From Actinomadura syzygii (lineage in GTDB: Bacteria; Actinomycetota; Actinomycetes; Streptosporangiales; Streptosporangiaceae), in the NCBI RefSeq assembly GCF_008085905.1, contig NZ_VSFF01000008.1, positions 124,001 through 188,000 of the forward strand: a DNA stretch of 64,000 nucleotides. The letters run 5' to 3'. Position 1 is the first letter of the stretch. Each line of letters starts with the position of its first letter. A program made the translations under genes and the position numbers. Positions 16,579 through 24,928 of the stretch are shown in pieces. The notes under the pieces are model-generated. The model did not search any database. It saw only the letters and a list, made by a program, of their open reading frames with translations, and was not told the origin of the DNA.

Positions 16579-17520
16579 TCAGTGGAGGTCGGAGGGGTCG
16601 GTGTTGGCGCCGCAGAGGACGACCATGACCCGTTCGTCGGGGGACGGGCGGTAGGCGCCGGTGCGGAGGGCGGCGACGGCGGTGGCGGTGCCGTGTTCGA
16701 CGGCCAGGCGGTACTCGTCCCAGAGGAAGCGGCGGGCCTCGACGATGGCCTCCTCCGTCACCAGGACGGGGAGCACCTCCGTCCGCGTCGCGACCGTGAA
16801 GGCGATCTCGCCGAGCCGGGTGGCGCCGAGGGAGTCGGCGGCGATGCCGGAGACGTCCACGTCGACGGGGCGTCCGGCGGCGAGGGCGCGTTCGAGGGTC
16901 GGGATGCGCTCCGGCTCGACGCCGACGACGCGGGCGTGGCCGTGGAGGGCGGTGGCGACGCCCGCCATCAGGCCGCCGCCGCCGACCGCGAGGAGGACGG
17001 TGTCCACCTCGCCGCCGGTCTGCTCCAGGATCTCGACACCGAGCGTGCCCTGGCCCGCGCAGACCTCGGGGAGGTCGTAGGCGTGGCAGAACAGGGCGCC
17101 GGTGTCGGCGGCGCGCTTGGTCGCGGCGTCCTGCGCCTCGGCGTACCGGGTGCCGACCTGCACGACGGTCGCGCCGAGCGCGCGGAGCCGCGCGACCTTC
17201 ACCGCGGGCGCGGTCTCCGGCACGAACACCTCGGCCGGGACGCCCGCCCGCGCCGCCGCGTACGCGAACGCGAGCCCCGCGTTGCCGCCGGACGCCGCGA
17301 CGACGCCGCTCTCGGGGAGGCGCCCCTCGTCCCGCGCGGCCAGGACGTGGTTGAACGCGCCGCGCGCCTTGAACGACCCGGTGTGCTGGGCCAGCTCCAG
17401 CTTCAGCCACATCCGCGCGGCGGGTGCGAGCGGCGTGGGATCGACCTCGATGACCGGGGTGCGGCGGATCTCACCCGCGACGCGGGCGGTCGCGGCGTCG
17501 ACGTCCGACTGAGCGATCAC
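16579..17520 (-). CDS. PLP-dependent threonine/serine dehydratase-like enzyme
   Basis: The 313-residue protein is a fold-type II PLP enzyme. Lys51 in HTGSFKARGAFNH forms the Schiff base, SGGNAGLAFAYAAA binds the PLP phosphate side, and AVGGGGLMAGVA is the glycine-rich loop. It lacks the C-terminal ACT regulatory domain of biosynthetic IlvA, so it resembles catabolic threonine dehydratase or serine racemase-type enzymes. The usual SSGN is replaced by SGGN, which leaves the exact substrate open. GTG 17520 is the start. It stands alone; the neighbours on both sides are unrelated. Confidence 0.9.
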   Translation of the reverse strand: MIAQSDVDAATARVAGEIRRTPVIEVDPTPLAPAARMWLKLELAQHTGSFKARGAFNHVLAARDEGRLPESGVVAASGGNAGLAFAYAAARAGVPAEVFVPETAPAVKVARLRALGATVVQVGTRYAEAQDAATKRAADTGALFCHAYDLPEVCAGQGTLGVEILEQTGGEVDTVLLAVGGGGLMAGVATALHGHARVVGVEPERIPTLERALAAGRPVDVDVSGIAADSLGATRLGEIAFTVATRTEVLPVLVTEEAIVEARRFLWDEYRLAVEHGTATAVAALRTGAYRPSPDERVMVVLCGANTDPSDLH

Positions 17521-17617
17521 TGGGATTCCCTCCGGCCGATATCAGTACCGAACCAACCTTGGCACATGACACCCCCGCCCAGGCCACCCCTATCCGCCAC
17601 CCCCGCCAGGGCGAGGG

Positions 17618-18895
17618 TCAGTGAGGGAGGGTGGTGGCTCGGTGGAGGAGGGCCTTGCGTTCGGGGGCGTTGCGGGTCAGGGCGGCGGCGCGCTCGAATT
17701 CCGCGCGGGCCTCGGCCGTGCGGTCCAGGCGGGCCAGGAGGTCGCCGCGGACGCTCGGCAGCAGGTGGTAGTCGCGCAGGGACGGCTCGTCCAGCAGCGC
17801 GTCCACGATCTCAAGGCCCTTTTCGGGGCCGTCCGCGATGCCGACCGCCACCGCGCGGTTCAGCTCCACGACGGGGGACGGGGCGACGCTCGCGAGGATC
17901 CCGTACAGGGACGCGATCTGCGCCCAGTCGGTGTCCTCCGGCGCGAGGGCCTGGGCGTGGCAGGCGGCGATCGCGCCTTGCAGGACGTACGGCCCCGGCG
18001 GCTCGCCGATCTTCTTCGCGCGGAGCAGGGCGGCGAAGCCGCGGTGGATGAGGAGGCGGTCCCAGCGGCCGCGGTCCTGCTCCAGCAGGGGGACGGGCTC
18101 GCCGTCCGGCCCGGTGCGGGCCCGCGTCCGGGACGCCTGGATCTCCATCAGCGCGACGAGCCCGTGCACCTCGGGCTCGCCGGGGGCCAGCTCGGCGAGG
18201 ACGCGGCCGAGCCGCAGCGCCTCCCGGCACAGGTCGGCCCGCAGCCAGTCGTCCCCGGCGGTGGCCGTGTAGCCCTCGTTGAAGACCAGGTAGATGACCT
18301 CCAGGACGGACGACAGCCGCGCCGCCCGGTCGGGGCCCTCGGGCACCTCGAACGGGACGCCCGCGTCGGACAGGGTCCGCTTCGCCCGGACGATCCGCTG
18401 CGCCACCGTCGCCTCGGACACGAGGAACGCCCGCGCGATCTCGTCCGTGGTCAGGCCGCCGAGCATGCGCAGCGTCAGCGCGACCCGCGCCTGCGTGGAC
18501 AGGACGGGATGGCACGCGGTGAAGACGAGGCGGAGCACGTCGTCCTCGATGTGCTCGTCGTCGGGGACGTCGACCTCCGGCGGCGCCTGGGTCTCCAGGT
18601 CGCGTCCGATCTCGGCGAGCTTGGTCTCCAAGCGCTGGTGGCGGCGGATCCGGTCGATGGCGCGGCGCTTGCCGACGGCCATGAGCCAGGCCCCCGGGTT
18701 GTCCGGGACGCCTGACTCCGGCCACTGTTCGAGTGCGGCGACCAGCGCGTCCTGCGCGAGTTCCTCGGCGAGCCCGATGTCGTTCACCATCCGGGCGAGT
18801 CCGGCGATGATGCGGGCGGCCTCCAGCCGCCACACGGCGTCGATGCTCGCGTGCACCCCGGATCCCCGCGCGGGCACGCCGTCGGAAGTCGTCAC
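17618..18895 (-). CDS. ECF42-type RNA polymerase sigma factor with C-terminal TPR-like extension
   Basis: About 425 residues. An ECF core (sigma region 2 around EAARIIAGLARMVNDIGLAEELAQDALVAAL; region 4 around LTLRMLGGLTTDEIARAFLVSEATVAQRIVRAK) is fused to a long helical extension that includes EVIYLVFNEGYTATAGDDW and AIAACHAQALAPEDTDWAQIA. This architecture defines the ECF42 group (DUF6596-type tail), which lacks a conventional anti-sigma factor and pairs with a DGPF/YCII protein. That partner is the upstream gene here. GTG 18895 is chosen; longer starts to 18979 would add low-complexity residues. The C-terminal tail is thought to regulate activity. Confidence 0.92.
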   Translation of the reverse strand: MTTSDGVPARGSGVHASIDAVWRLEAARIIAGLARMVNDIGLAEELAQDALVAALEQWPESGVPDNPGAWLMAVGKRRAIDRIRRHQRLETKLAEIGRDLETQAPPEVDVPDDEHIEDDVLRLVFTACHPVLSTQARVALTLRMLGGLTTDEIARAFLVSEATVAQRIVRAKRTLSDAGVPFEVPEGPDRAARLSSVLEVIYLVFNEGYTATAGDDWLRADLCREALRLGRVLAELAPGEPEVHGLVALMEIQASRTRARTGPDGEPVPLLEQDRGRWDRLLIHRGFAALLRAKKIGEPPGPYVLQGAIAACHAQALAPEDTDWAQIASLYGILASVAPSPVVELNRAVAVGIADGPEKGLEIVDALLDEPSLRDYHLLPSVRGDLLARLDRTAEARAEFERAAALTRNAPERKALLHRATTLPH

Positions 18896-18953
18896 GCCGC
18901 GATGACAGCACCCCCGCCACCCCCCACGCAAGCTGAGCGCCGGCTCGCCCACC

Positions 18954-19022
18954 ATGTGAGCCTGGCCGGGGCCGACCACGCATGCTCAGCAGCAACTCAC
19001 CGTGTGAGCCTGGGGCGGTGGT
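18954..19022. repeat. Short direct repeat in the YCII-ECF42 gap
   Basis: CCCACCATGTGAGCCTGG (about 18948-18965) recurs as CTCACCGTGTGAGCCTGG (about 18997-19014). The two copies are about 49 bp apart in the 194-bp space between the YCII and ECF42 genes. The function is unknown; it could be a regulator half-site pair. Confidence 0.45.
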
Positions 19023-19037
19023 TGAGGGGGGTGGCTC

Positions 19038-19067
19038 GCCGGGCAAGGGGGTGGGGGCTTGCCCGGC
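19038..19067. terminator. 10-bp perfect hairpin between YCII and ECF42 genes
   Basis: GCCGGGCAAG (19038-19047) pairs exactly with CTTGCCCGGC (19058-19067) around a G-rich loop (C-rich on the transcribed minus-strand message). Lying just past the YCII stop at 19090, it could cause partial termination and lower ECF42 expression relative to YCII. Confidence 0.55.
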
Positions 19068-19089
19068 GGGCCGGTGCGGGCGTGTGGGG

Positions 19090-19443
19090 TCAGGCGCCCG
19101 GGAAAGGGTCTTCGGGGCCGAAGACCTGCTGGATGATGCCTTCGCCGTCGCCGACGATGGAGTAGAAGCGCTTGGAGAGTTCGATCGCCTCTTCGCGGCT
19201 GCGGACCTCGATGAGGGCGAAGCCGACGACGGCCTCCTTGGCCTCGGCGAACGGGCCGTCGGTGACGGTGATCTTGCCGCCGGAGGAGGCGATCCGGGTG
19301 CCGCCGGGCTCCAGGCCGCCGGTGGCGAGGAGCACGCCCGCCTTGGAGGTCTCCTCGATGAACTTGCCCATCTCCGCCATCATCGCCTCGTCCGGCGGCG
19401 CGGCGTCGGAGTTGTCGTCCGTGGTCATCAGCAAGAACCGCAT
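19090..19443 (-). CDS. YCII/DGPF-domain protein, partner of ECF42 sigma factor
   Basis: The 117-residue protein starts M-R-F-L-L-M-T-T-D at ATG 19443. It carries the hallmark DGPF motif (ITVTDGPFAEAKEAVVGFALIEV) and ends in the ERF-like helix REEAIELSKRF. YCII-like proteins adopt a ferredoxin-like fold with a candidate active-site His/Asp. DGPF proteins are genomically tied to ECF42 factors, probably as part of the stress response they control. The ECF42 gene lies 194 bp downstream on the same strand. Confidence 0.93.
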   Translation of the reverse strand: MRFLLMTTDDNSDAAPPDEAMMAEMGKFIEETSKAGVLLATGGLEPGGTRIASSGGKITVTDGPFAEAKEAVVGFALIEVRSREEAIELSKRFYSIVGDGEGIIQQVFGPEDPFPGA

Positions 19444-19618
19444 CGCGGGCTCCTCTCTCGGGGACCGGGTCCCTCCCGGGCCTTCACTGGCGCGTCGAAC
19501 GGGTCGGCCCCGGATCGACATGTCAGCCGGACTTCTTTCAGAATTTTCCTCGAACCCGTATCGTTCCAGGTCACAGGCGATGCACGGACGATCCCCGTGC
19601 AGAACCACCGAGATGGAT

Positions 19619-19672
19619 ACGAAGTAGGACAATCTTCCGGTGGGCAAGTCAGCGATTAACGAGTAACTTCGT
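19619..19672 (+). promoter_or_regulatory. Inverted repeat upstream of the methyltransferase gene
   Basis: ACGAAGT (19619-19625) is the reverse complement of ACTTCGT (19666-19672). The AT-richer DNA between them (TTAACGAGTAA) makes this the likely promoter and control region for the methyltransferase-XRE operon. It lies in the 266-bp gap between the divergent YCII and methyltransferase genes, which holds no other gene I can support. Confidence 0.4.
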
Positions 19673-19709
19673 CCGGTAGTAAGGTTCTTTCGTCCGAGGA
19701 GGCCCTCCC

Positions 19710-20543
19710 GTGGGAGACCCGGCACCGGGTGACGGTGCGCAGAACGAGCCCCGGATCGACAGCACCGTCCCGCAGTCCGCGCGCATCTGGAACTACTGGC
19801 TCGGCGGCAAGGACAACTACCCCGTCGACCGCGCCGCGGGCGACCAGTTCGTCGGCGTCTACCCGCAGATCGTGGACGTCGCCCGGCACTCCAGGGCGTT
19901 CCTGAGCCGCGCCGTCCGGTACCTGGCCGCCGAGGTCGGGATCAGGCAGTTCCTCGACATCGGCACCGGGCTGCCCACCGTCGACAACACCCACGAGGTC
20001 GCGCAGCGCGTCGCGCCCGACGCGCGCATCGTGTACGTCGACAACGACCCGCTCGTCCTCGCGCACGCCCGCGCGCTGCTGACCAGCAGCGCGCAGGGCG
20101 TCACCGACTACATCGACGCCGACCTCCGCGACCCGCGCCGGATCCTGGAGGAGGCATCGAGGACGCTCGACCTCGACCGTCCCGTCGCGCTGATGCTGCT
20201 GAACATCCTCGGGCACGTCCCCGAGTACGACGACGCCCGCTCGATCGTCGCGGAGCTGATGGGCGCGCTCCCACCGGGCAGCCACCTCGCCGTCGCCGAC
20301 GGCACGGACGTCCTCACCGGCGAGGCGTTCCGGTCCGCGATCGACATGTGGAACGACGCGAGCGAGACCCCCTACCACCTGCGCACTCCGGAGCTGATCG
20401 GCGGATACTTCGACGGCCTGGAGATCCTGGAGCCGGGCGTCGTGTCGGTGTCGCGGTGGCGCGCCGAGCCGGGCCCGTTCGGGCAGCCCGCCGAGGTGGA
20501 CGAGTTCTGCGCCGTGGGCCGCAAACCCGGCGGCCCGGCGTGA
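19710..20543 (+). CDS. SAM-dependent methyltransferase (PF04672, DUF574 family)
   Basis: The 277-residue protein has the PF04672 signature: ARIWNYWLGGKDNYPVDR near the N-terminus, the SAM-binding loop FLDIGTGLPTVDNTHE, and VYVDNDPLVLAHARALL, where Asp binds the ribose. The family is abundant in actinomycetes. Structures show a Rossmann methyltransferase fold, but substrates remain unknown. GTG 19710 has GAGGAGG upstream. The stop overlaps the start of an XRE regulator by 4 nt, so methyltransferase and regulator are made together. Two paralogues lie at 39799 and 40650. Confidence 0.93.
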   Translation: MGDPAPGDGAQNEPRIDSTVPQSARIWNYWLGGKDNYPVDRAAGDQFVGVYPQIVDVARHSRAFLSRAVRYLAAEVGIRQFLDIGTGLPTVDNTHEVAQRVAPDARIVYVDNDPLVLAHARALLTSSAQGVTDYIDADLRDPRRILEEASRTLDLDRPVALMLLNILGHVPEYDDARSIVAELMGALPPGSHLAVADGTDVLTGEAFRSAIDMWNDASETPYHLRTPELIGGYFDGLEILEPGVVSVSRWRAEPGPFGQPAEVDEFCAVGRKPGGPA

Positions 20544-21460
20544 GCGAGATGAGCACCGGCGACCCCTGGGACGGGGCGGCCCCGCTGATCCCGCCGCAGG
20601 GGCCGCGGACGGCGGGTCCGACCGTGCTCCGCATGCTGGTCGGCGCGCAACTGCGCCGCTACCGCGAGGCCGCCGGGATCTCCGTCGAGAAGGCGGGCTA
20701 CGAGATCCGCGGCTCGCACTCCAAGATCAGCCGGATGGAGCTCGGCCGCGTCGGGTTCAAGGAACGCGACGTCGCCGACCTGCTGACCCTCTACGGCGTG
20801 ACCGACGAGGGCCGCCGCGAACCGCTGCTCGACCTCGCCGACCACGCGAACCGGCCGGGCTGGTGGCAGGAGTACGGCGACGTCGTGCCGACCTGGTTCG
20901 AGCCGTACCTCGGGCTGGAGCAGGGCGCCGTGGTGGCCCGCGTGTACGCGGTGCAGGACGTCCCGGAGCTGCTCCAGACCCGCGACTACGCCCGCGCGCT
21001 GGTCACGGCGAGGCATCCGGACGCGTCCGCGGACGAGGTCGAGCGCCGGGTCGAGATGCGGATGCGCCGCCGCCGCGTGTTCGAGCGCCCCGACCCGCTG
21101 AAGCTGTGGGCGGTCGTCGACGAGGCGGCGCTGCGCCGCACGGTCGGCGGGCCCGAGACGATGCGCGACCAGATCAGGTTCCTGGCCGACATGGCGCGGC
21201 TGCCGAACGTCACCGTCCAGGTGCTGCCGTTCGCGTGCGGCGGGCACGCGGCGGAGGGCGGGCCGCTGACGCTGCTGCGGTTCGCCGAGCCCGAGCTGCC
21301 CGACGTCGTCTACATGGAGCAGCTCACCGGCGCGGTCTACCCGGACCGCACGGCCGACATCACCCGGTACCGGGACGTCCTGAACCGGCTCGGGGTGCAG
21401 GCGGAGCCGCCCGTCGAGACGCAGAGCATCCTGCGGGACGTCCTGCACCAGCTCGTCTAG
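20540..21460 (+). CDS. XRE-family regulator with DUF5753
   Basis: About 306 residues. The helix-turn-helix (LRRYREAAGISVEKAGYEIR, then GSHSKISRMELGR) is followed by DUF5753 (RPGWWQEYGDVVPTWFEPYLGLE; PDVVYMEQLTGAVYPDR). GTG 20540 overlaps the methyltransferase stop (GTGA); ATG 20549 is an alternative. It is clearly paralogous to the regulator at 1524 but lacks a DUF397 partner and is coupled to a methyltransferase instead. Its 3' end overlaps the convergent reductase gene by 4 nt. Confidence 0.92.
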   Translation: MSEMSTGDPWDGAAPLIPPQGPRTAGPTVLRMLVGAQLRRYREAAGISVEKAGYEIRGSHSKISRMELGRVGFKERDVADLLTLYGVTDEGRREPLLDLADHANRPGWWQEYGDVVPTWFEPYLGLEQGAVVARVYAVQDVPELLQTRDYARALVTARHPDASADEVERRVEMRMRRRRVFERPDPLKLWAVVDEAALRRTVGGPETMRDQIRFLADMARLPNVTVQVLPFACGGHAAEGGPLTLLRFAEPELPDVVYMEQLTGAVYPDRTADITRYRDVLNRLGVQAEPPVETQSILRDVLHQLV

Positions 21461-22023
21461 CGGCCGTGCGGACGCGGGCGGTAGGTGGCGATGATCACGC
21501 CGGTCGTGAGCGGCGCCGTGTCCGCGAGCTCGAACGCGGCCGTGAAGCCCGCGTGGTTGAGCGACTCGCCCGGCCGGTCGGTGCCGACGAGGACGGGATG
21601 GATCCACAGGCGCAGCTCGTCCAGCAGGCCGTGCCGCACGAGCGTGCGGGAGACCGGGCCGAAACCGTACTGGAGGATGTCGAGGCCGTCCTGCTCCTTG
21701 AGCTTGGTGATCTCCGCGACGGCCTCGTCGCGCGGGATCGCGGTCGTGTCGCCCCAGCCGGGCTTCCGCAGCGAGTCGGACACTACGTAGTGCGGGAGCG
21801 TGTTCATCCGGACGCCGAAGTCCCCGGCCGCGTCCCCCATCGCGGGCCACGCCTGCGAGAAGCCGTCGAACGTCCGGCGGCCCATGAGCAGCGCGCCGCA
21901 GGAGAACAGCAGGTCCCGGGCGTAGGCGGCGGCCTCGTCCTGGAAGTAGGGCGCGGTCCAGTCGTGCGGCCGCTGGACCACGCCGTCCAGCGACACGTAG
22001 GTCGAGCTGATGATCTTCCGCAT
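21457..22023 (-). CDS. Dihydrofolate reductase-like protein (RibD C-terminal domain)
   Basis: The 188-residue protein has the RibD_C/DHFR-like fold: an N-terminal MRKIISSTYVSLDGVVQRP strand, LMGRRTFDGFSQAWP, and DILQYGFGPVSRTLVRHGLLDELRLWIHPVLVG. Stand-alone members of this family are probable NADPH-dependent reductases; the physiological substrate is usually unknown, and it should not be taken as a true FolA. ATG 22023 has GGGAGGA upstream. It overlaps the convergent XRE gene tail-to-tail. Confidence 0.92.
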   Translation of the reverse strand: MRKIISSTYVSLDGVVQRPHDWTAPYFQDEAAAYARDLLFSCGALLMGRRTFDGFSQAWPAMGDAAGDFGVRMNTLPHYVVSDSLRKPGWGDTTAIPRDEAVAEITKLKEQDGLDILQYGFGPVSRTLVRHGLLDELRLWIHPVLVGTDRPGESLNHAGFTAAFELADTAPLTTGVIIATYRPRPHGR

Positions 22024-22080
22024 GATCCTCCCGAGGCGCGCCGGGCCAGCCTAGGTTCGGACGGGCCGATTCGGCGGAGC

Positions 22081-22159
22081 GTCCTTGTCTCGGGGAGGTC
22101 TGCGAACGGTCAAGGACTCGTCACGGCGTCTTGTGGCCCGCGCCACGCTGAATGATCAT
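22081..22159 (+). promoter_or_regulatory. Copy 1 of a duplicated promoter/operator region (FtsX locus)
   Basis: Conserved words, in order, are GTCCTTGT (22081-22088), GTCAAGGACTCGTCACGG (22109-22126), CTTGTGG (22130-22136) and AATGATCAT (22151-22159). TTGTGG and GATCAT are 17 nt apart and fit -35 and -10 elements. The same words recur at 24842-24920 ahead of the next permease gene. Confidence 0.65.
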
Positions 22160-22254
22160 CGGCGAACGTGCGGCCGTGGGGGCCCGCGCCCGGCCGGCCG
22201 GCCGATGACCGGACGGGTCCTCCCCGCCGCGCGCCTGCGAATGGGGGACGAACG

Positions 22255-24831
22255 GTGACCGCACCCGCCCTGCGGCTGGCCCGCGCGCACTGGACGCCTC
22301 TCGCGGGCATCGCCCTGCTGGCGTTCGTCGCGGCGCTGCTCGCCGTGCTCGTCCCGGCCCGGACGGCCGACGCCTACGACCGCGCCGCGGCCGACGCGGT
22401 GGCGGGCACCGACGTGCAGGTGCGGGGCAAGGCGGGCGGCGCGGCCGCGTTCGGGCGGATCTCGTCCGGCGAGGCGATGGCGTCGGCGGCGGTCGGCTGG
22501 CGGTCGCTGCTGCCGCCGTCCCTGGCCCGCGTGACCGGCGACCCCGAGCCGTCGATCGCCACGGCCGACCTGAACGCGATCGGGAGGTTCAAGCAGCCGC
22601 GCATGCTCACGCTGAACTTCGCGCCGGACGCGTCCCGGCGGATCCGGATCGTGGCGGGCGCGCCGTCCCTGCCGTGGGGCGCCGCGCGACCCGGCGAGAT
22701 CGGCGTCCTGATCCCCAAGACCTACGCCGACCTGCTCGGCTACCGTCCCGGCGACCGGATCGAGCTGTTCGAGCGGAAGGAGCCGGGGACGATCCGGACC
22801 CGCGTCGCCGGGGTGTACGCCCCGCTGAACGCCGCCGACCCGTACTGGGCGCCGCACCCGAGCATGCTCCAGCCCCAGAAGGTCACGATCGACAGCGAGG
22901 GGACGAAGGCCGAGCTGGGCACCGCGCTGATGGACGGCGACGGCTACAGCACCATCACCCGGACCTCGACCCGCCAGCTCAACTTCACCTGGCGGTTCCC
23001 GGTGCGCGCCGACGAGGTCGACGCGCGCAACGCGGACTCGGTCGCCGCCGCCCTGGACGCCTACCGCTCCGCCGTCTCCGGCCGCGCGGACATCTTCCCC
23101 TGCACCGTGAGCACCGTCCTCGACACGCGGCTGGACGGGTACCTGGGCCGCCTGCACGCGGCCCAGTCCGTCCTCGCCCTCGCCTTCGGCGGGCTCGCGG
23201 GCGTCGCCGCCGGGGTGCTGCTGCTCGCCGCCGGGCTGTTCGGCGAGCGGCTGCGTCCGGCGCTCGGGCTGATGCGGGCGCGCGGCGCAGCGGCGCGGCA
23301 GCTCGCGCCGCTCGGCGGCGGGCTCACGGCGGCGGCGGTCGTGCCGTCCGCCGCGCTCGGCTACCTGGCCGGACGGCTGCTCGACGCCGGTCCGCCGCAG
23401 CCGTCCTCGGCCTACGCGGTCGGCGCGCTGGCGGTCGCCGTCCTCGCGGTGGCGGCGGTCGGCGCAGTGCTCGGCGCCCGGCGGGCCTCGACCGGCGCGG
23501 ACCGGCGGGACGACGTGGCCGCCGCCCGCCCGTCCCGGCGGCGCCGGGTCGTGGAGGTGCTGCTGATCGCGCTCGCCGCGACCGGCGTCGTGCTGCTGCG
23601 CCGCCGCGGCGCGGGCGCCGGCGCGGATCCGCTGGTCGCGGCCGTCCCGGTGCTGCTCGGCGCGGCGGCCGGGGTGCTCGTGCTGCGCGGCTACCCGTAC
23701 CTGCTGCGCGCCGCCGGTCCGGCGCTGCGCCGCCGCCGCGGGCCGGTCGCCTTCCTCGGCCTCGCCCGCGCCGGACGGCAGAACCCGGTCGGGGCGCTGC
23801 CGCTCGCCGTCCTGCTGCTGGCCGCCGCCGTCGCCGGATTCGCCGCGACGGTGAACGCCGAGCTGCGGGCCGGGCAGGCGCGCGCGTCCTGGGCGCGGAC
23901 CGGCGCGGACGCCCGCGTCGCCGCCGGGCCGCTGGACGACGCCACGCTCCGCCGCATCCGCGCCGTGCCGGGCGTGACGGGCGTGGTCACGGCCCGGGTC
24001 ATCGAGAACGTGTCCATCGCGACGGACCCCGCGCCGATGACCGTGATCGGCGTGGACCTCGGCGTCTACCGCAAGCTCGCGCCCGGCGTCCCGGACGTGC
24101 CGCGCTCCGGCGTCGTCATGTCGCCGCTCGCCGCCCAGACGATCAGGTCGGGCTCGGTGGTGCTCAGCCGTCCCGGGCTGGACCCGCTGCGCGTCACGCC
24201 GTCCGGGACCGTCGACCGCTTCCCCGGGCAGGACGCGGGCACCGCGTTCGTGATCGTCCCGTACCGGCTGGTCGCGGAGGAGCACGGCTTCCCGCGCGAG
24301 GTCTTCGTGGCCGGGGAGCGCATCGACGCCGAGGCGCTGCGCGCGGCCGTCCCGGGACGCGACGTCCGCATGCGGCAGGACGACCTGCGCGCCCTCACGA
24401 CCGGCCCCATGGTCGGCGTCGTGCACGGCACGTTCCGGGACGGCGCGCTCATCGCCGGCGCGTTCGGCCTGCTCGCGGTGCTGCTCGTGCTGGTCGCGGG
24501 CGCGCAGGCCCGGGGCCGGGTGACCGCCACCCTGCGCATGCTCGGGCTGAGCGGGCGGCAGAGCCGCGTCCTCGCGCTGGTGGAGATCGCGCCGGTGCTG
24601 CTGTGCGCGGTGGGCGCGGGCTGGGTGCTCGGCCTCCTGCTGCCGCAGATCACCGGCCCGGCGGTGGACCTGCGCCCCTACACGGGCGGCCATTCCGTCA
24701 TCGCCTACGTCCCGGACACGCCCGCGCTGCTCGGCCTCGCCGGGGCGCTGCTGCTGGCCGCCGCCGCGACCGTCGCGGTCGACCGCGCCTTCGACGCCGA
24801 CCCCGGAACGGTGCTGCGAACCGGCACTTAA
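22255..24831 (+). CDS. FtsX-like ABC transporter permease (paralogue A)
   Basis: About 858 residues from GTG 22255, which has GGGGGA upstream. A GTG at 22168 would add 29 residues and lies 8 nt behind the promoter -10, so a leaderless longer form is possible. One N-terminal helix (about 17-37) precedes an extracellular domain of about 250 residues. A membrane cluster with the FtsX-type LLGL-MRARGAAARQLA coupling segment follows, then a second periplasmic segment and a C-terminal cluster (LRMLGLSGRQSRVLALVEIAPVLL). It forms an export or envelope-remodelling permease of the MacB/FtsX superfamily. It is strongly similar to the permease at 28228 and has no ATPase of its own, so it probably uses those at 30783 and 31718. 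Confidence 0.9.
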   Translation: MTAPALRLARAHWTPLAGIALLAFVAALLAVLVPARTADAYDRAAADAVAGTDVQVRGKAGGAAAFGRISSGEAMASAAVGWRSLLPPSLARVTGDPEPSIATADLNAIGRFKQPRMLTLNFAPDASRRIRIVAGAPSLPWGAARPGEIGVLIPKTYADLLGYRPGDRIELFERKEPGTIRTRVAGVYAPLNAADPYWAPHPSMLQPQKVTIDSEGTKAELGTALMDGDGYSTITRTSTRQLNFTWRFPVRADEVDARNADSVAAALDAYRSAVSGRADIFPCTVSTVLDTRLDGYLGRLHAAQSVLALAFGGLAGVAAGVLLLAAGLFGERLRPALGLMRARGAAARQLAPLGGGLTAAAVVPSAALGYLAGRLLDAGPPQPSSAYAVGALAVAVLAVAAVGAVLGARRASTGADRRDDVAAARPSRRRRVVEVLLIALAATGVVLLRRRGAGAGADPLVAAVPVLLGAAAGVLVLRGYPYLLRAAGPALRRRRGPVAFLGLARAGRQNPVGALPLAVLLLAAAVAGFAATVNAELRAGQARASWARTGADARVAAGPLDDATLRRIRAVPGVTGVVTARVIENVSIATDPAPMTVIGVDLGVYRKLAPGVPDVPRSGVVMSPLAAQTIRSGSVVLSRPGLDPLRVTPSGTVDRFPGQDAGTAFVIVPYRLVAEEHGFPREVFVAGERIDAEALRAAVPGRDVRMRQDDLRALTTGPMVGVVHGTFRDGALIAGAFGLLAVLLVLVAGAQARGRVTATLRMLGLSGRQSRVLALVEIAPVLLCAVGAGWVLGLLLPQITGPAVDLRPYTGGHSVIAYVPDTPALLGLAGALLLAAAATVAVDRAFDADPGTVLRTGT

Positions 24832-24841
24832 AGGGTGATTT

Positions 24842-24920
24842 GTCCTTGTTGCGAGAATGTTTCGAATAGTCAAAGAATCATCACGGCCCCTTGTGGTACC
24901 CGTCACCTTTCAATGATCAT
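24842..24920 (+). promoter_or_regulatory. Copy 2 of the duplicated FtsX-locus promoter/operator region
   Basis: GTCCTTGT (24842-24849), GTCAAAGAATCATCACGG (24869-24886), CTTGTGG (24890-24896) and AATGATCAT (24912-24920) repeat the order and spacing of copy 1, with two 1-nt offsets. TTGTGG and GATCAT are 18 nt apart. The GTG of the next gene lies 8 nt after the last box, so the message is probably leaderless. Confidence 0.65.
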
Positions 24921-24928
24921 GAGCGGCC

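Noticed and set aside
14527..18051. Long plus-strand frame spanning the DUF6493-like gene, the dehydratase and the ECF42 gene
   Set aside because: It is Arg/Pro/Ala-rich, crosses three real genes on both strands and matches no family.
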